Assembly: GCA_030686995.1 (NCBI GenBank)
Contig: CM060692.1
Span: 9,777,465-9,841,464, forward strand
Direction: 5' to 3'
DNA: 64,000 nt
Origin: Artemisia argyi
Taxonomy: Eukaryota; Streptophyta; Magnoliopsida; Asterales; Asteraceae
Shown here: positions 33,608 through 47,920 of the stretch, in pieces
How the letters are laid out: each line of letters starts with the position of its first letter
Position numbering within the stretch: the first letter of the stretch is position 1
Program-made: the position numbers and the translations under genes
Notes under the pieces: generated by a model
Seen by the model: only the letters and a program-made list of their open reading frames with translations
What the model was told of the DNA's origin: nothing
The model's database searches: none

Positions 33608-34145
33608 CAACCTCTTACATAGTCCCTTACACCTCCTTACAATGTGTACTCTTGTCTCTTCACAAACTCCCACACAAGATTCCCCTCACTTTATACATTT
33701 CCCATACACCTTTCTCATACACACATACATACACTTTCCTATACACACATACACTCTTTTCTAGACACACACACATCCTTACACATACATATTCACATAC
33801 ACATACCTTTACATTCAAAATACACACACTTCACTCACATACCTCTCTTCACACACACAAGGCTCCCTATCACATCCTCCTTACATATTCCTTACACATA
33901 CAACTCACTCCCTATACACATCCCATCTCTACAACATATTCCTTATACTCCCAACACCTTTACATTCAAATTTACACACACTACTCACAACCATCTCACT
34001 CTCTACACACACTAGGCTCCCCATCACATCCATTCTTACATATTCTCTTACACACATCATACCTCTTCACTCTTACACTATCCAACCTTTATTCCCTTAC
34101 ACACTTACACAATCCAACTCATACCTTATATTCCTTACACCCTTT
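33608..34145. repeat. CA-rich low-complexity DNA with an inner duplication of about 150 bp
   Basis: Degenerate ACACAT/TTACAC words dominate. TTTACATTCAAA recurs at about 33809 and 33959, and GGCTCCC.ATCACATCC follows each, giving two diverged copies of about 150 bp. The open frames here (to 165 codons) are only Thr/His/Leu repeats. Confidence 0.8.
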
Positions 34146-34146
34146 C

Positions 34147-35601
34147 TAATGAGGCGAAATTTGTTACGCTTTTAAGGGGTCATTTAAGCCTTAAGTTGTG
34201 ATAATATGATCAATTATTACCCTAAATCATTCCTTTTGTCATTTTAGGTACTTTGGAGAAGAATTCTGGAAAAAATAGTATTTTGGACGTTTTTGGAGCA
34301 TAAAGTGAAGAAAACGACAAAGTCAAAATCCAAGCTGGAAATTACACTTGACGGCGTCACCTGTTCCTAAGGGACGGCGTCAACCTTTGTGACAAGAGCT
34401 GGAAATTACTTTTACACTTGACGCACCAAAAGACTTTTGCATTAACACATGACGGCGTCACTCTTTACCTGAAGAAGGTTGTCACGTGTAACGCTAAAGC
34501 GTGACGGCCCATAACCTATATAATGAGACGATGTCAAGAAGTTGGATTGAACGACAAGAAACCCTAGCCGTGGCCAGATGATGGCATCAACCATCAAAAG
34601 GTGACGCCGTCACCCTTGTAAATCTATATATATAGTTTTGGATTTTTCATTCATTAGTGTGCAACTTTGGAGAGGAACTTTGTCACATAAACCCTAGGTC
34701 GAATTTTATAAGTTTTTAAAGGTTTCATACCCTTGTTTCTTCCATGTTTAATTGAAGATAAATAATCTATCAATCATTCAATATGTCTATGTGTTGTTTG
34801 ATTCTATCTTACGCTTGTCTATCTTTTAACATGCTAAGCTAGGTTTATTTGTGTTTGCTTAGATGTAGTGAAACCTAGTTATTGATTATTGGTTGATGGT
34901 TGGTTATTAATTGTTGTTGGGTGATTGTTAATCGATGTTAGGCTTAAAAAAACTGGCTAATCTCCTGTTCGGTAACTTGCTTGAACGTCTTAAGAAACAT
35001 GAATCGGATGTGTACTACGATTTTAATGGTTGTATTTAATGCATAAGTGACTATTAAGGAGGTCATGGTATGGATACTTAACGTGTCGCCATAGGAAGAG
35101 ATAGAAGCTTATAGATTTGGGGAAGCTCGTACACGGCCCCACAATTGGTATTAAGGAATGCAACCTATCACCCACGCAATTGTAACAAGCTTATCAATCA
35201 ATAAAAGATAACTAGAGAGTAATGAAATCTAAGTAAACACGTTTTCTCCATATATAGTTTCACATTACATTTTATTTTATTGTCTTTTTATTTTTATTGC
35301 ATTTAGTAGTTATTTGGGTTAGTTAACTAGCAACTAATTCCGCCCACTCTTCTAAAACCCGAGATTTTACTTGCTTTCCATAAAATATAAAAAATACAAA
35401 AAGAATCATCCCTCACCTCTAGACCTGGTTAGAGTAATTTCAATCCTAACGAACAGTATTCCCTATGGAGAACGATCAATCCCCCGGTACCTGCCACTTC
35501 ACTATACTACATCGGTCAGGTACGCTGCCTGGTGGGGATTGTAAACTTCTCTAGATCCCTTGAGAAGTAAAACTTCCGTGTAGACTACAATCCGCACATC
35601 A
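34147..35601 (+). mobile_element. 5' LTR of Athila-like element A
   Basis: This 1455-bp LTR begins TAATGAGGCG, where its relatives begin TGATGAGG, and ends CACATCA. It is homologous, in inverted orientation, to the LTRs at 43727-45287, 49268-50828 and 59700-61110. Confidence 0.85.
34349..34635 (+). promoter_or_regulatory. U3 promoter of element A: TGACGSCGTCA cluster and TATA box
   Basis: Copies of TGACGGCGTCA or TGACGCCGTCA lie at 34349-34359, about 34372-34381 (partial), 34450-34460 and 34602-34612. A TATATATATAG box at 34625-34635 follows the last one. The half-site TGACG is the core recognised by plant TGA-type bZIP factors; function here is inferred. Confidence 0.5.
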
Positions 35602-35604
35602 AAG

Positions 35605-35630
35605 TTTTTGGCGCCGCTGCCAGGGAATAG
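35605..35630 (+). other. Primer-binding site of element A (tRNA-Asp type)
   Basis: TTTTGGCGCCGCTGCCAGGG follows the LTR end after three bases. It resembles the TGGCGCCGTTGCCGGGGA complement of tRNA-Asp used by Athila elements. Confidence 0.75.
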
Positions 35631-35712
35631 ATATTGTTTAGGTTGAATTTTATCTTTATTAGGTCTACTCACTAGATTCCTTTCTAGTGAGATTTTTATT
35701 TTTAAAGGTTTT

Positions 35713-37139
35713 CGTTAATAAAAATAATTTCAAAAACGTTATTCGCATTATTCGGTCTTCTCGTGTTTTGATAATCACAAAATATAAAGACATGTTACAT
35801 AAAGTTACGGTTTATAAGTTTTTAATCAAGGAAGCTCGTTTCTTCTACGTAGCTGCTACAACATCACTTCAGGTATGAACAAACATTATACCGTAATTAG
35901 TTAAGTGATCAAAGAGTTTTATTTTCTCCTAAACTTACATTTTTAAGTTTAACAAAACATTTTCACAAAAGTATTTTTGTGTTTTTAAAAAAATGTTTTA
36001 TTAAGAAAATAAATTCAAATTCAAACCTTATAACATCTAGTTTCCCCCCCAAATCAGTTCAGCCTGCACCAAATAAGTTTTCACCATGTCAAGACAAAAT
36101 GGGAGCGTTTTGTCAGGGCGGTCCCTTAAATAGGCTTACGGTCCATTAGTGATAAGGGACCGTCTGGTATTTACCGAACCGTCCCTCTCCCACCTGTCGT
36201 CTATAAAAACTTAACTGTTACACTTCAGAAAACAGACTTTCACACATACAAAAGTTTCAGGTCTTTGTTCATTTTATCTTTGATCACTATAACATGTCGA
36301 CATATGTTTATAAGTGATTTCCTTTTCTGTCAAGTGCAAGAGAAGAACTCTCGAAATAGATGAAGACTCGAGATGTTATAGGTGTCCACACGCAAACGTA
36401 ACAAGTGTTACGGTGATAGGTTATGTAAATTATGTTATTGTTTTCTGACTTTCGTGTGAGTCGAGGATGGGGATTTTGTGTGAACTTGGATGGTGATGTA
36501 GATCCAAGAATTCTTGTAACTATATTAGTTCATGTATTTGATGTGATGAGAGTGATGTCCTAGTGTGTAGGTTAGGACTTAGTCGAGTCATTGTGTGAAG
36601 GCTTGGTTCGGGTAAAGAACCAAGTGTGTAAAGTGTGTGAAGGCTTGGTTTGGGTGAAGAACCAAGTATGTCGACTATGTGAAGGCTTGGATCAGGTGAA
36701 GATTCAAGATTGGACAAGAGTGCTTGTTCGTGTAGCCACGTGGGCCTTGGAGTAGATTGGTTCTAGCTACGATTAGAACTCTACGTTTTGCTTAGTGTCG
36801 TTAAGCCTTGTGTAAGCATGTGTACGGATTGCTCCGCCTGAAGGAGTGTGTTGATATAGTGATTGATAACTCTTGAGTGTGATACTTGGGGAGTGGAGTA
36901 GGACGGAGAGTGAGCTTCGTGCAGAACAACTATAAATCGCCGCGTCTCTTGGTTGTATTCTTTCCTTACTCTTTACTTTACTTGTTTTATTTGTGTATGC
37001 TAGTAACCAAATTGATATCACATAACTAGTAGAATTCAACGAGTTTTTAAATGCAAATTAACCGGACCTAAAACGGCTAAACGCTTTAGAAAATTAAAAA
37101 GAAGCGGTGAAGCTATTCAACCCCCTTCAAGTTTTCACA
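35713..37139 (+). mobile_element. 5' LTR of Copia element E
   Basis: It begins CGTTAATAAAAATAA, where the 3' LTR starts TGTTAATAC, and ends TTTTCACA. A TATA box is at 36202-36209. Three hairpin repeats lie at 36595-36712. Confidence 0.85.
36595..36712 (+). repeat. Three tandem hairpin repeats in the type-E LTR
   Basis: Each unit of about 38 bp has an inverted repeat such as CTTGGTTC...GAACCAAG with a 7-9 base loop. The same triplet occurs at 14985-15102 and 40360-40472. Confidence 0.75.
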
Positions 37140-37140
37140 A

Positions 37141-37153
37141 TTGGTATCAGAGC
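37141..37153 (+). other. Primer-binding site of element E (tRNA-iMet)
   Basis: TTGGTATCAGAGC lies one base after the LTR end. Confidence 0.85.
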
Positions 37154-37235
37154 TTCGTTTATCAAGATCTTTAAAGTATACTTTACTTACTTGAGTCGAT
37201 CTATGGAATCAAAATGATATCTAGAAGGGCGTTAT

Positions 37236-37600
37236 TTGAATGAGCCACCATTTTTCGAAAATAAAAATTCTGTCATTTGGAAAAATGAATTTGAATATGT
37301 GAAATCAATAGATCATAGTGTTTGGCATGTCATTTTAATTGGTGATTTACAATTAATGAAAGGAAGTTTAGCTAGTAAATTTTTCATAAGAAACTTAGGC
37401 AAAATATTTGAAACAAAAATTTTGATTTATGAATCTTTGCCGAAATTTGAATTTGATAAAACAATTTTATGTCAAATGGCAAATGGCATTTGGTAAAATG
37501 GTTTAAACTTACAGCAAGGAAACGTTCAAGCCAAAGATGATGAAAATGTGTTATTAGAAATACACTTAGTTTAAGTGGAATCATGTATTACTAGTTTGAA
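37236..37600 (+). pseudogene. Copia gag remnant of element E
   Basis: From ATG 37236 the frame reads NEPPFFENKNSVIWKNEF, the start of a capsid-type Copia Gag. Later come KSIDHSVWHVILIGD and ILIYESLPKFEFDK, all in the normal order. A stop at 37494-37496 follows ANGIW. After it the same frame continues with a recognisable QGNVQAKDDEN stretch to about 37575. The remaining two thirds of gag and all of pol are missing. The start is the first ATG after the primer site and leader. Confidence 0.7.
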
Positions 37601-39209
<1,609 letters not shown>

Positions 39210-39492
39210 TTATGTATGTATGCATGTGCTTTGCTCTAACTTGGTTTTGTAGCATATCACCATAGCTCGATTCCCCGGTGCCCTCATTAAGGGGGAGCAA
39301 TTAGCTAGGGGGAGCTTGTTTTTCATTGTTCTCTTCAACGATTCCCTTTCAAGGATGCTCGAGTCTCCTCTCCTCAGCATCGAAGACACACCTTTTTTGT
39401 TCTACAAAATGGGGAAGAAGTAACTGGAAAACTCATTAAAAATTTATCAATGCATAATTTTACCTAAAATGAGTTTATATTTTGTAATCATC

Positions 39493-39506
39493 AAAAAGGG
39501 GGAGAT
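39493..39506 (+). other. Polypurine tract of element E
   Basis: AAAAAGGGGGAGAT lies directly before the 3' LTR. Similar GGGGGAGC tracts lie upstream at about 39291 and 39310. Confidence 0.8.
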
Positions 39507-40904
39507 TGTTAATACAAATAATGTCGAAAATTTTATTCACATTATTCGGTCTTCTCTTGTTTTGATTATAACAAAATATAAAGACATGTTACGTAAAGTT
39601 ACGGTTTATAAGTTTTTAATTGAGGAAGCTCGTTTCTTCTACGTAGCTGCTACAACATCACTTCATGTATGAACAAACATTATACCGTCATTAGTTAAGT
39701 GATCAAAGAGTTTTATTTTCTCCTAAACTTACATTTTTAAGTTTAACAAAACATTTTCACAAAAAGTATTTTTGTGTTTTTAAACAAATGTTTTATTAAG
39801 AAAATAAATTCAAATTCAAACCTTATAACAGCTAGTTTTCCCCCCAAATCAGTTCAGCTTGCACCAAATAAGTTTTCACCACGTCAGGATAAAATGGGAG
39901 CGGTCCCTTAGTGATAAAGGACCATCTGGTATTTACGGGACCGTCCCTCTCCCTCATGTCGTCTATAAATACTGAACTATTACACTTCAGAAAACAGACT
40001 TTCACACACACAAAACTTTCTGGTCTTTGTTCATTTTATCTTTGATCACTATAACTTGTCGATATATGTTTATATGTGATCTCCTCTTCCGTCAAGTGCA
40101 ATAGAAGAACTCTTGACATAGATGAAGACCCGAGATGTTATAGGTATCCACACACAAACATAACAAGTGTTACGGTGATAGGTTATATAAATTATGTTAT
40201 TGTTTTCCAACTTGTGTGTGAGTCAAGGATGGGGATATTTGTGTGAACTTGGATGGTGATGTAGATCCAAGAATTCTTGTAACTAAGTTAGTTCATGTAT
40301 TTGATGTGATGAGAGTTATGTCCTAGTGTATAGGTTAGGAATTAGTCGAGTCATTGTGTGAAGGCTTGGTTCGGGTAAAGAACCAAGTGTGTCAAGTGTG
40401 TGAAGGCTTGGTTTGGGTGAAGAACCAAGTATGTCGACTATGTGAAGGCTTGGATCGGGTGGAGATTTAAGATTGGACAAGAGTGCTTGTTCGTGTGGCC
40501 ACGTGGGCCTTAGAGTAGATTGGTTCTAGCTACGATTAGAACTCGACATTATGCTTAGTGTCGTTAAGCCTTCTGTAAGCAAGTGTACGGATTGCTCCGC
40601 CTGAATGAGTGTGTTGATATAGTGATTGATAACTCTCGAGTGTGGTAGTCGGGGAGTGAAGTAGGACAGAGAGTGAGCTTCGTGCCGAACCACTGTAAAT
40701 CACCACGTCTCTTTGTTGTGTTCTTTCCTTACTCTTTACTTTACTTGTTTTATTTATGTATGCTAGTATCCAAATTGATATCACATAACTAGTAGAATTC
40801 AACGAGTTTGTAAATGTAAATTAACCGGACCTGAAATGGTTAAACGTTTTAGAAAATTAAAAAGAAGTGGTGAAACTATTCAACCCCCCCTTCTGGTTTC
40901 TATA
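39507..40904 (+). mobile_element. 3' LTR of Copia element E
   Basis: The start is TGTTAATAC and the end TTTCTATA (the terminal CA has changed to TA). It lacks about 35 bp present in the 5' LTR near 36095-36130. A TATA box is at about 39964. It is followed by the GTTTT target duplication. Confidence 0.85.
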
Positions 40905-40965
40905 GTTTTCTTTAGTCTATATTATTTCTTCGTTTCTTTGTTCATAACTTTTACCATCCGCCATC

Positions 40966-41949
40966 ATGGTAAATGAAGATCTCACTAATCTTAGAATTAG
41001 TAGAAGTCGCAGTTCCATAAAAAATCCTTGTCCCACCTTACGCAGAACCCGAAAGGGAAATGCGTAGGCTAAGGCGACACCCTTCAACATCTGAACCATT
41101 TGGCAACACCATCAACTTCGATGAAGTCCTTTCTGAGGATGAATCCAATCATCACCCTACACCCCTAGTCCTCAATCCAATCACGATATGGAAATTCCTG
41201 AGAATCCTACTCCTAAGTGCCTCAAGGATTACTCTTCACCCACCCTTCGTGGTTTTTACAATGCTATTGTTTTTCCATATAAACACACAAGCGGGGTCCT
41301 GCGTGCAAACGATGTTTGGCTTGTCCAAAATGTATGCAAGTTTCACGAATTAAAAATTGAAGATCCAATCAAACATATCAAAGATTTCTTGAAAATAGTT
41401 GACACCATCCACGCGGATGGGGCCACTAGAGATACCTCCCGGTTACGATTTTTTCCTTTTACCCTTCAAGAAAAAGCCAGGGAATGGTATGACAAACTTC
41501 CTTTTGAGTCCATCTTCACATGGGAGCAAATTATCTCAAAATTCTATAAAAAGTTCTTTCCCGCAGGAAGAACCTCAGCAATTAGAGACAAAATCCTCCG
41601 CTTCTGCGTCGGACAAGCTAAGCCCATTCATAAATCTTGGGTTAGTTTCAAGGATCTAATAAGGCAAGCTCCCAACCATGGCATTGAGCTTTGGCTCATT
41701 GTCCAAATTTTCTACGAAAATGACTCTCAAAACGACCATAGGGGAATCAATAATTCGGTAAAAGGGAAAATAGCCAAGTTAAGCGCTGAGGAAGGATGGA
41801 ATAGGATCGAGGAATATGCACAAGATCAAGATGACACCTGGGATGAACCCAATTCAATCATGAGTGTATCCGAGGTCATGCAAAAAACCTCTTTCGAGAA
41901 CCGACTAAGAAAACTGCAAGAAAAAGTTTCGTATCTAACAGGGTCATGA
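40966..41949 (+). pseudogene. Athila-type gag of element A, N-terminal part
   Basis: ATG 40966 (MVNEDLTN) is the first after the leader. The frame is interrupted at about 41053, continues in frame 2 to about 41180 and returns to frame 1 at about 41188, so two compensating indels are likely. The main block 41188-41949 contains the Gag capsid motifs FPFTLQEKAREWYDKLP, FTWEQIISKFYKKFFP and KPIHKSWVSFKDLIRQAPNHG. It ends at an in-frame TGA (41947-41949) within the sequence TGS*TAK, after which the same frame continues. In Athila elements this protein forms the particle. Confidence 0.82.
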
Positions 41950-42519
41950 ACCGCTAAACGGTTGTCAAACCCATACTTAATTTGGGACCACTGTGGGTGT
42001 CTGCACGAAGTTGAAGAATGTGGAACTGAACCAACCACTGAGCATGCTTGCTTATCAGGTCACGATATCTTTGATGACCCTTCCCTTCTAGTTTACTATC
42101 AGACTAGTGATGACACCTCTTGGGGTAACTGTGAAAGAAAGAAAGAAGGGGAGGAGGGACCTAAATTCAAAATCAGAAGTACTTTTGAAGACGATCTTGG
42201 GCACTTCATGCATGAAAAGAGCTTGTTACTAAAAGGCCTTGATGAGGTCATCACAGAGCAACATAATGAGATTAATGACACCTTTGCTAAGCTTGACGCT
42301 GCCCTTGATTACAAAAGTAAACCAACCCACAATCAAGACCCGCTGTTGGCCATCATAACTCGTGCTGGGACAACTACTAGGGATCCACCATACCTAACTC
42401 AACATCACGTCGCCGTCGAAACCAACGTTCCCTACGAAGAAAGAGGCGATGAAAGCGGGGAAACTTTGAGAAACCTCCTCGAGCAACCACTTCTTTGCCT
42501 ACCCACCCAAGCAACATGA
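41950..42519 (+). pseudogene. Gag C-terminal region of element A
   Basis: It is in the same frame as the preceding gag block, past one nonsense codon. A CGCLHEVEEC-like segment may be a zinc-knuckle remnant (HCG, C, H, C spacing is poor). The rest is acidic and polar. The frame ends at TGA 42517-42519 and protease continues in frame 2 from about 42590. Confidence 0.65.
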
Positions 42520-42589
42520 AAAAGTTCCATATCCATCCCGTCTTACGAATCAAAAGGCTAAGAATGATAATAAGAGATTTTTATCATAC

Positions 42590-43528
42590 TTGAAAGACTC
42601 GGTGGTCACCATATCCCTCCTTGATGTATGTTACCATATGCCTAAATATAGAACATACTTCAAAAGGCTTCTTACCAACAGGAAGAAACTTGAGGGACTA
42701 GTAACCCTAGGAGAGGAATGCTCTGTAGTTACCGAAAGAGGGTTGCCAAGAAAGGTGGATGAACCTGGTAATTTCACCTTACCTTTTTCCATAGGATCCT
42801 TATCAATAAAAAACGCTCTCCCTGATTTAGGGGCAAGCATCAACCTTATACCATATTCCATGTTCCTTAAATTAGGATATTCAGGGCTGAAGCAAACACG
42901 TATAAACATCCAACTGGCCGATAGATCAGTCAAATACCCCGTGGGGATATGTGAGAATGTATTGGTCAAGGTAGGGAAGTTCAAGTTTTCGGTTGACCTT
43001 GTAATCCTGGAAATGGAAGAAGATGACCTGGTACCCATTATCCTAGGTCGGCCATTTCTTGCCACTGCTCGTGCCGTCATTGATGTTCATGACGGCAAAT
43101 TAATCTTACGAGTAGGGACCGATAGCCTGACCTTTGATATCAAGGATACAATGAATCTCTCCCTCGAATCATCTAACCGAGTGTATTTCATCGGAAAGGT
43201 CGATGAGTTATCTGATATCATCAACAAATGTGTAGATGAACAAGTTGAAATAGGTTGGTTACGAGACAAGGCCCTCCTACCTATTTACGAGGTGGAAAAG
43301 ACAAAGGACATTAACGTTGTCTCCTTCTACCCCAGACAAGAAATCGCTGAACCACTCGAGCTTCGTAAGCATAAAAACAAGCTAAAACCCTCCATTGTTG
43401 AAGCACCCAAGCTAGAACTTAAGGAACTTCCAAATCACCTAGAGTATGCTTTCCTCCAAGGAGAGGATCAACTCCCGATGATCATAAGCTCTTCCTTAAG
43501 GGATGGACAGAAAGATAAACTCCTATGA
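42590..43528 (+). pseudogene. Aspartic protease region of element A
   Basis: The 312-codon frame carries a retropepsin-like domain. The active-site Asp is residue 79 in ALPDLGASINLIPYSM, the variant DLGAS of Athila/Tat lineages. The second hydrophobic-Gly motif ILGRPFLATA lies at 151-160. The domain would cut the Gag-Pol polyprotein. The C-terminal third is a polar linker to RT. A TGA ends this frame, but the linker leads on to RT after 43529. Confidence 0.82.
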
Positions 43529-43726
43529 GTCTTAACAAAATATAAGAGAGTTATCGCATAGAGTGTAGCCGATATCAACAGAATCGACTCGATCTTTTGT
43601 ACGCACAAAATCCTTATGGAGGAGGATTATAAATCGACCATACAACCCCAAAGGCGAGTAAACCCCAAAATCAAGGAAGTTGTGAAGAAAGAAGTCATAA
43701 AACTCTTGGATGCAGGACTAATATAC
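43529..43726 (+). pseudogene. Start of the RT region of element A, cut by element B
   Basis: The translation after the TGA shows SVADINRIDSIFCTHKILME and then VVKKEVIKLLDAGLIY, the standard lead-in of Ty3/gypsy RT. At 43726 element B begins. RT resumes at 50834 with the expected next residues. Confidence 0.8.
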
Positions 43727-45287
43727 TGATGCGTAGGGATTGCACCAGGCTTTACCTCTCGAGGGATCTCGAGAAGCTTACAACCCCCACCAGGCAGTGT
43801 ACCTGATCGTTGTAGTATAGTATAGTGACAAGTACCGGGGGATAGATCGTTCAGCTAGGAATAGTGTCGTTAGGATTGAAATTAATCTAACTAGGTCTAA
43901 AGGTGAAGGATGATTCTTTTTATGTTTTTATATTTTATGAAAAGCAAGTAAAAATCTCGGGTATTGGGAGAGTGGGCGGAATTAGTTGCTAATCAACTAA
44001 CCCAAAAGCTACTAATTAAACTAATTAACAAGAAAAATAAACTAAGGTTCTACAAGATAAGTGAAGCATGTCTACCCATGATATGTTACTCCCTGCTAGC
44101 TATCCAATTCTACCTATTGAATTGTCACACATTGTTTTAATTGACGGGTTGTATTCCTTAATACCATTCATGGGGTGGCGTACTTACTTCCCCAATTCTA
44201 TAAGCTCCTACTTCACTCCTATGTCGAGCCGGCTAAGAAGCTCCTAACATGGGATCACTAGAATTCGCTCATGCATTAAATACAACCATAAAAACCTAGT
44301 ACACATCGGCTCATGTTTCTTAAGACGTTCAAGCAAGTTACACAATGGAGATCTGCCAGTTTTCTTAAGCCTAACATCGAATTCAGTCAATCAAAACAAG
44401 AATCAATAGGAAACAAGAATTATAAACTAAACCAACTAGATCTATTGAAGTTGTCACGCCTTAATTGATGGAGATAGACACACACATCAACAAGCCCTCA
44501 TTGATAGAGATAGACACAAACATCAACAAGAAATTAATGAGATCTAATTAATTATACACAAGTTTCACACAATCATAAGTAGACACAAGGTGAATTAGCA
44601 AAACATCATCAAAGAAGAGCAATCAACAATGATAATAGAAAACATAATTAAGATAGAATCAACAAACCAATACATGATGTTTATGGAGTGATTGAAACCC
44701 TCTAAGTTTCTGGAAAAACACCTACCTAAACCCAGGAATCGACCTTAGGGTTTAGGGCTTACAAAAAGTGAAGTTATGATGTTATATTTATAGGCATGTT
44801 TTCTGTCGGCCCATCTTGACGGCGTCAGCTCGTTTCTCTTGATGCTGTCATGACCATTTTTTCACCAAATTTTAGATCTCTTCGTCCTCTTCACGTGGGC
44901 TTTTGAATCAACTAAATCCGAATTCGTATGCAAAAGTTATGACCAAAACAATATCAGCTACTTCACGCGCAAGTTTTGACAAGTTAACACGTGACGGCCT
45001 TGGGTTACGCCTTCACGTTTCTTCTGGGCTGTCACCACTTTTACACTTGACGGCGTCATCAAATTGCTCTTGACGCCGTCAGGTACTGTTCCTAACAAGG
45101 AAAATCAAGACTTTGCCATTTTCTTCACTTTTATGCTCCAAAAACGTCCAAAATGCTTCCTTTTCCAGAATTCACTCCCAAAGTACCTAAAATCACAAAA
45201 GGAACGATTTAGGGCAATATTTGATCAAATAAATTCAATTCCGGGCTTAAATGACCCCCTAAAAATGGTTCATTTTTTGCCTCATCA
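43727..45287 (-). mobile_element. 3' LTR of element B
   Basis: In plus orientation it runs TGATGCGTAG...CCTCATCA, so the ends are 5-bp inverted repeats TGATG/CATCA. A TATA box (minus strand, TATAAATATA) lies at about 44784-44793. Confidence 0.9.
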
Positions 45288-45888
45288 TATACCCTTGCAC
45301 TTGAGATTTGCTTGTCCTCAAGCAAATGCGCTTTTATTCTAATCAAAATACAAGTTAGGGGTCATTTAACACTAATATAAAAGTAATTACAACAAATAAT
45401 CGTTCCACTAAAGACCAAAGACAAGCATGGAGGTCATACACTAGCACCTCACAAATATTATTTAGATAGTCACATCTCTCGGGTGTAATAAAGTAATATC
45501 ACAATATGGAAATGGAAAACATCTCTCACTACCTGTCATAGCAAAATAGATTACCATAGGCTTGGGAAAGGATCAAACCTCCACCACATGGCGTAAGCAC
45601 CTAGGATAAACTATCAAAGAGGTCTTTTAAAGGGTTGTAACGTTAGGTGTAGGGATAAGGAATACACGGTTTTGTTGAATATAGGCAGTCTTTACTGGTG
45701 GCGAGTTAACAATCTTGGTTAATTACATGTACAATATGGCGTTGCTAAGCCAAGACTAGAATCGACTTAAGCTAATAAATGAAAAATAACAAAAACATAA
45801 AATGAACATAGAATGAAAAGGGATGGTAGTTCGTATGTTTTTTTTCTCTTTTTTTTTTCTTTTTCTTTCTTTTCTTTTTCTTGTTTTT

Positions 45889-45940
<52 letters not shown>

Positions 45941-47760
45941 ATACACTCTTACCCTACCATCCAAAATAATACATCATAGGGAATGTAAATTCAACTTACA
46001 CTTGAATTTTTACATACTTTACAATAAACTAATCTAATGAATCGAATTAAGATAATAAAAACACTTGGAGTACTTTTAAGATTAACGTACATATGGGGGT
46101 AATATATGATGTTCTTCCCCATTACTCCATAAAATAAGTACTTTACCCATGAGTCCCAATCGTCCCAAAACAATATGTACAAGGATATGACTCGACTTAG
46201 CAACCATGTAATCAATTAGATAATTAACTTAGGGTTTAACAAATAACAATAATGCACTAAAGATGAGTGCATACACGGAAGGCTAAGGCGATTTGGTTGT
46301 ACATTTAAGTGGGGTGTAACAAATTCTTCCTTTAAGTAAAGTGCTTAAAGTTAGAAACGAAAAGATAGGCTCGGAGGGGTGTACTAGGGGTTTCGTGTAC
46401 TAAAAATGAGTACAACGCTAATGGTGTGGGAAAAATTAATTGACTTAACTAGCCAAGTAATATAACTTAAATGGTCAAGTAATTATAATACGGGTTTAAC
46501 ACAAGGGTGATCCTAATGCCTCTTATCATGTAGTAAATCCTACTACACGAATGTAGTCTCACTAGCGGTCTCGGGATGTATCACTAACGCAAGTTCTAGA
46601 ATCTAAATGATACCGGTAAACTCATAACCACTAATAGTAAATGCTTTTCCTATCAAATCTAAAGGCGAACCTCACATATTTGGGTGGAAAATTTTTCTGA
46701 ATAGTACGGTTTTGTGCTAGTCATACAATCTCCTATCCATGAGACGCTTGCTATGGCTAAAGTTTCACTCCTAAATGTTGTAAAAAATTTTAAATTTGGC
46801 GCTAAAATTACACTAACAAGTATTTCTCATAGTTTTATTACACATCTACCATCAAACAAACAAACTCAAGCGAAAGTGTATCTGTAAGGTATCATCATTT
46901 TACCCTCCCCTTACACTTAGGATGAACATTGTCCCCAATGTTCAAGTAAAGAATGTAAAAGTGAAATAAGTAAAACGAATGAAATCAAATACTCCCCTGA
47001 TTCGCTCGATATGGATAATAAGGTGGCCAGGTTAGATCTTCCTCCAAGAAAATGAACAATCAAAGCTTCCCTTCCAGAATAATAATCATCTTCTTGTCAT
47101 ACATAACCTGTAAAACCTGAGAAAACAGACAAGGCAAACTTGCATAAAATCGGCGGCAATCTACATATGCTAAAAAATCCTAGAAAACAAAATAAGATAT
47201 AATGCTTGTGGAATGATGTTTGCAGATTTCCTAGAGATTATAAAAATAATAATTCAACAAAAACTTTAAAACTCCGTTAGAAAAACAAAACTGGTAAAAT
47301 TTCCAGATTTTTACACGTGACGCCGTCAAGAGTAAAATCGTGACACCATCAGAAGTGACCTGCAGAAATTCTTATGTTAAGTTTCTGGAAAATTTCTGGA
47401 AAAACTTCGTCCTACTTCCTGGAAAATCCTGCAAAACTTCATTATGACTCGATACAAGCATTTGACTCTAACAAATACGAATATACATGTTCACTTAATA
47501 TTGTGGAGAATCATGATCGGTTTTTTGTTTCTTAAAAACATATTTGGGGTTTCCCCTTACACTTATCTTTAGCAAAAATACCCTTGGATGAAGTTAAGAC
47601 TAGGCCAAACAACAAAGTAAAGTATTTCACCATTTTAGCTTTGAAACATGATCTACCAACAATAAAAATAAAGCATGCATACGGAAGCAAATAACAAACA
47701 AACAAAATAGAAATCACATAAAACATGGGTTGCCTCCCAAGAAGCGCTTGTTTTTGTTCG
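45288..47760 (-). other. 3' UTR of element B
   Basis: It is homologous to 61111-63560 in element C and, in opposite orientation, to about 53470-55065 in element A. It contains a T-rich stretch (45838-45938, with 46 T at 45893-45938) and the string CCCTCCCCTTACACTTA at about 46904. On the minus strand that reads as a purine-rich TAAGTGTAAGGGGAGGG tract. No gene is supported. Confidence 0.75.
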
Positions 47761-47920
47761 AGTTACGAGCCTGACTCTACCCTTATTTAACGGAAATAGG
47801 GAATGTTTTCCCTACACTTAGGATTAAGTGCGGGTGAAAGTAGCGATATACACCCTTAGAGTGGAAATATGCCTCGTGAGAAAAGAGTGGTGGATGAATT
47901 ATATGCTCAAAGGGGTGTGC

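Noticed and set aside
33608..34145. Possible CRISPR-like or satellite array
   Set aside because: The repeats are irregular CA-rich words without uniform spacers, in a plant genome.
33462..34149. ORFs up to 165 codons rich in Thr, His and Leu
   Set aside because: They result from CA-rich low-complexity DNA and several frames are open at once.
42631..43080. A 149-codon minus-strand ORF
   Set aside because: It is antisense to the protease of element A, whose plus-strand frame has clear motifs.
45767..46037. ORFs rich in Lys or Phe around the 46-base T run
   Set aside because: They are artefacts of the homopolymer in the 3' UTR of element B.
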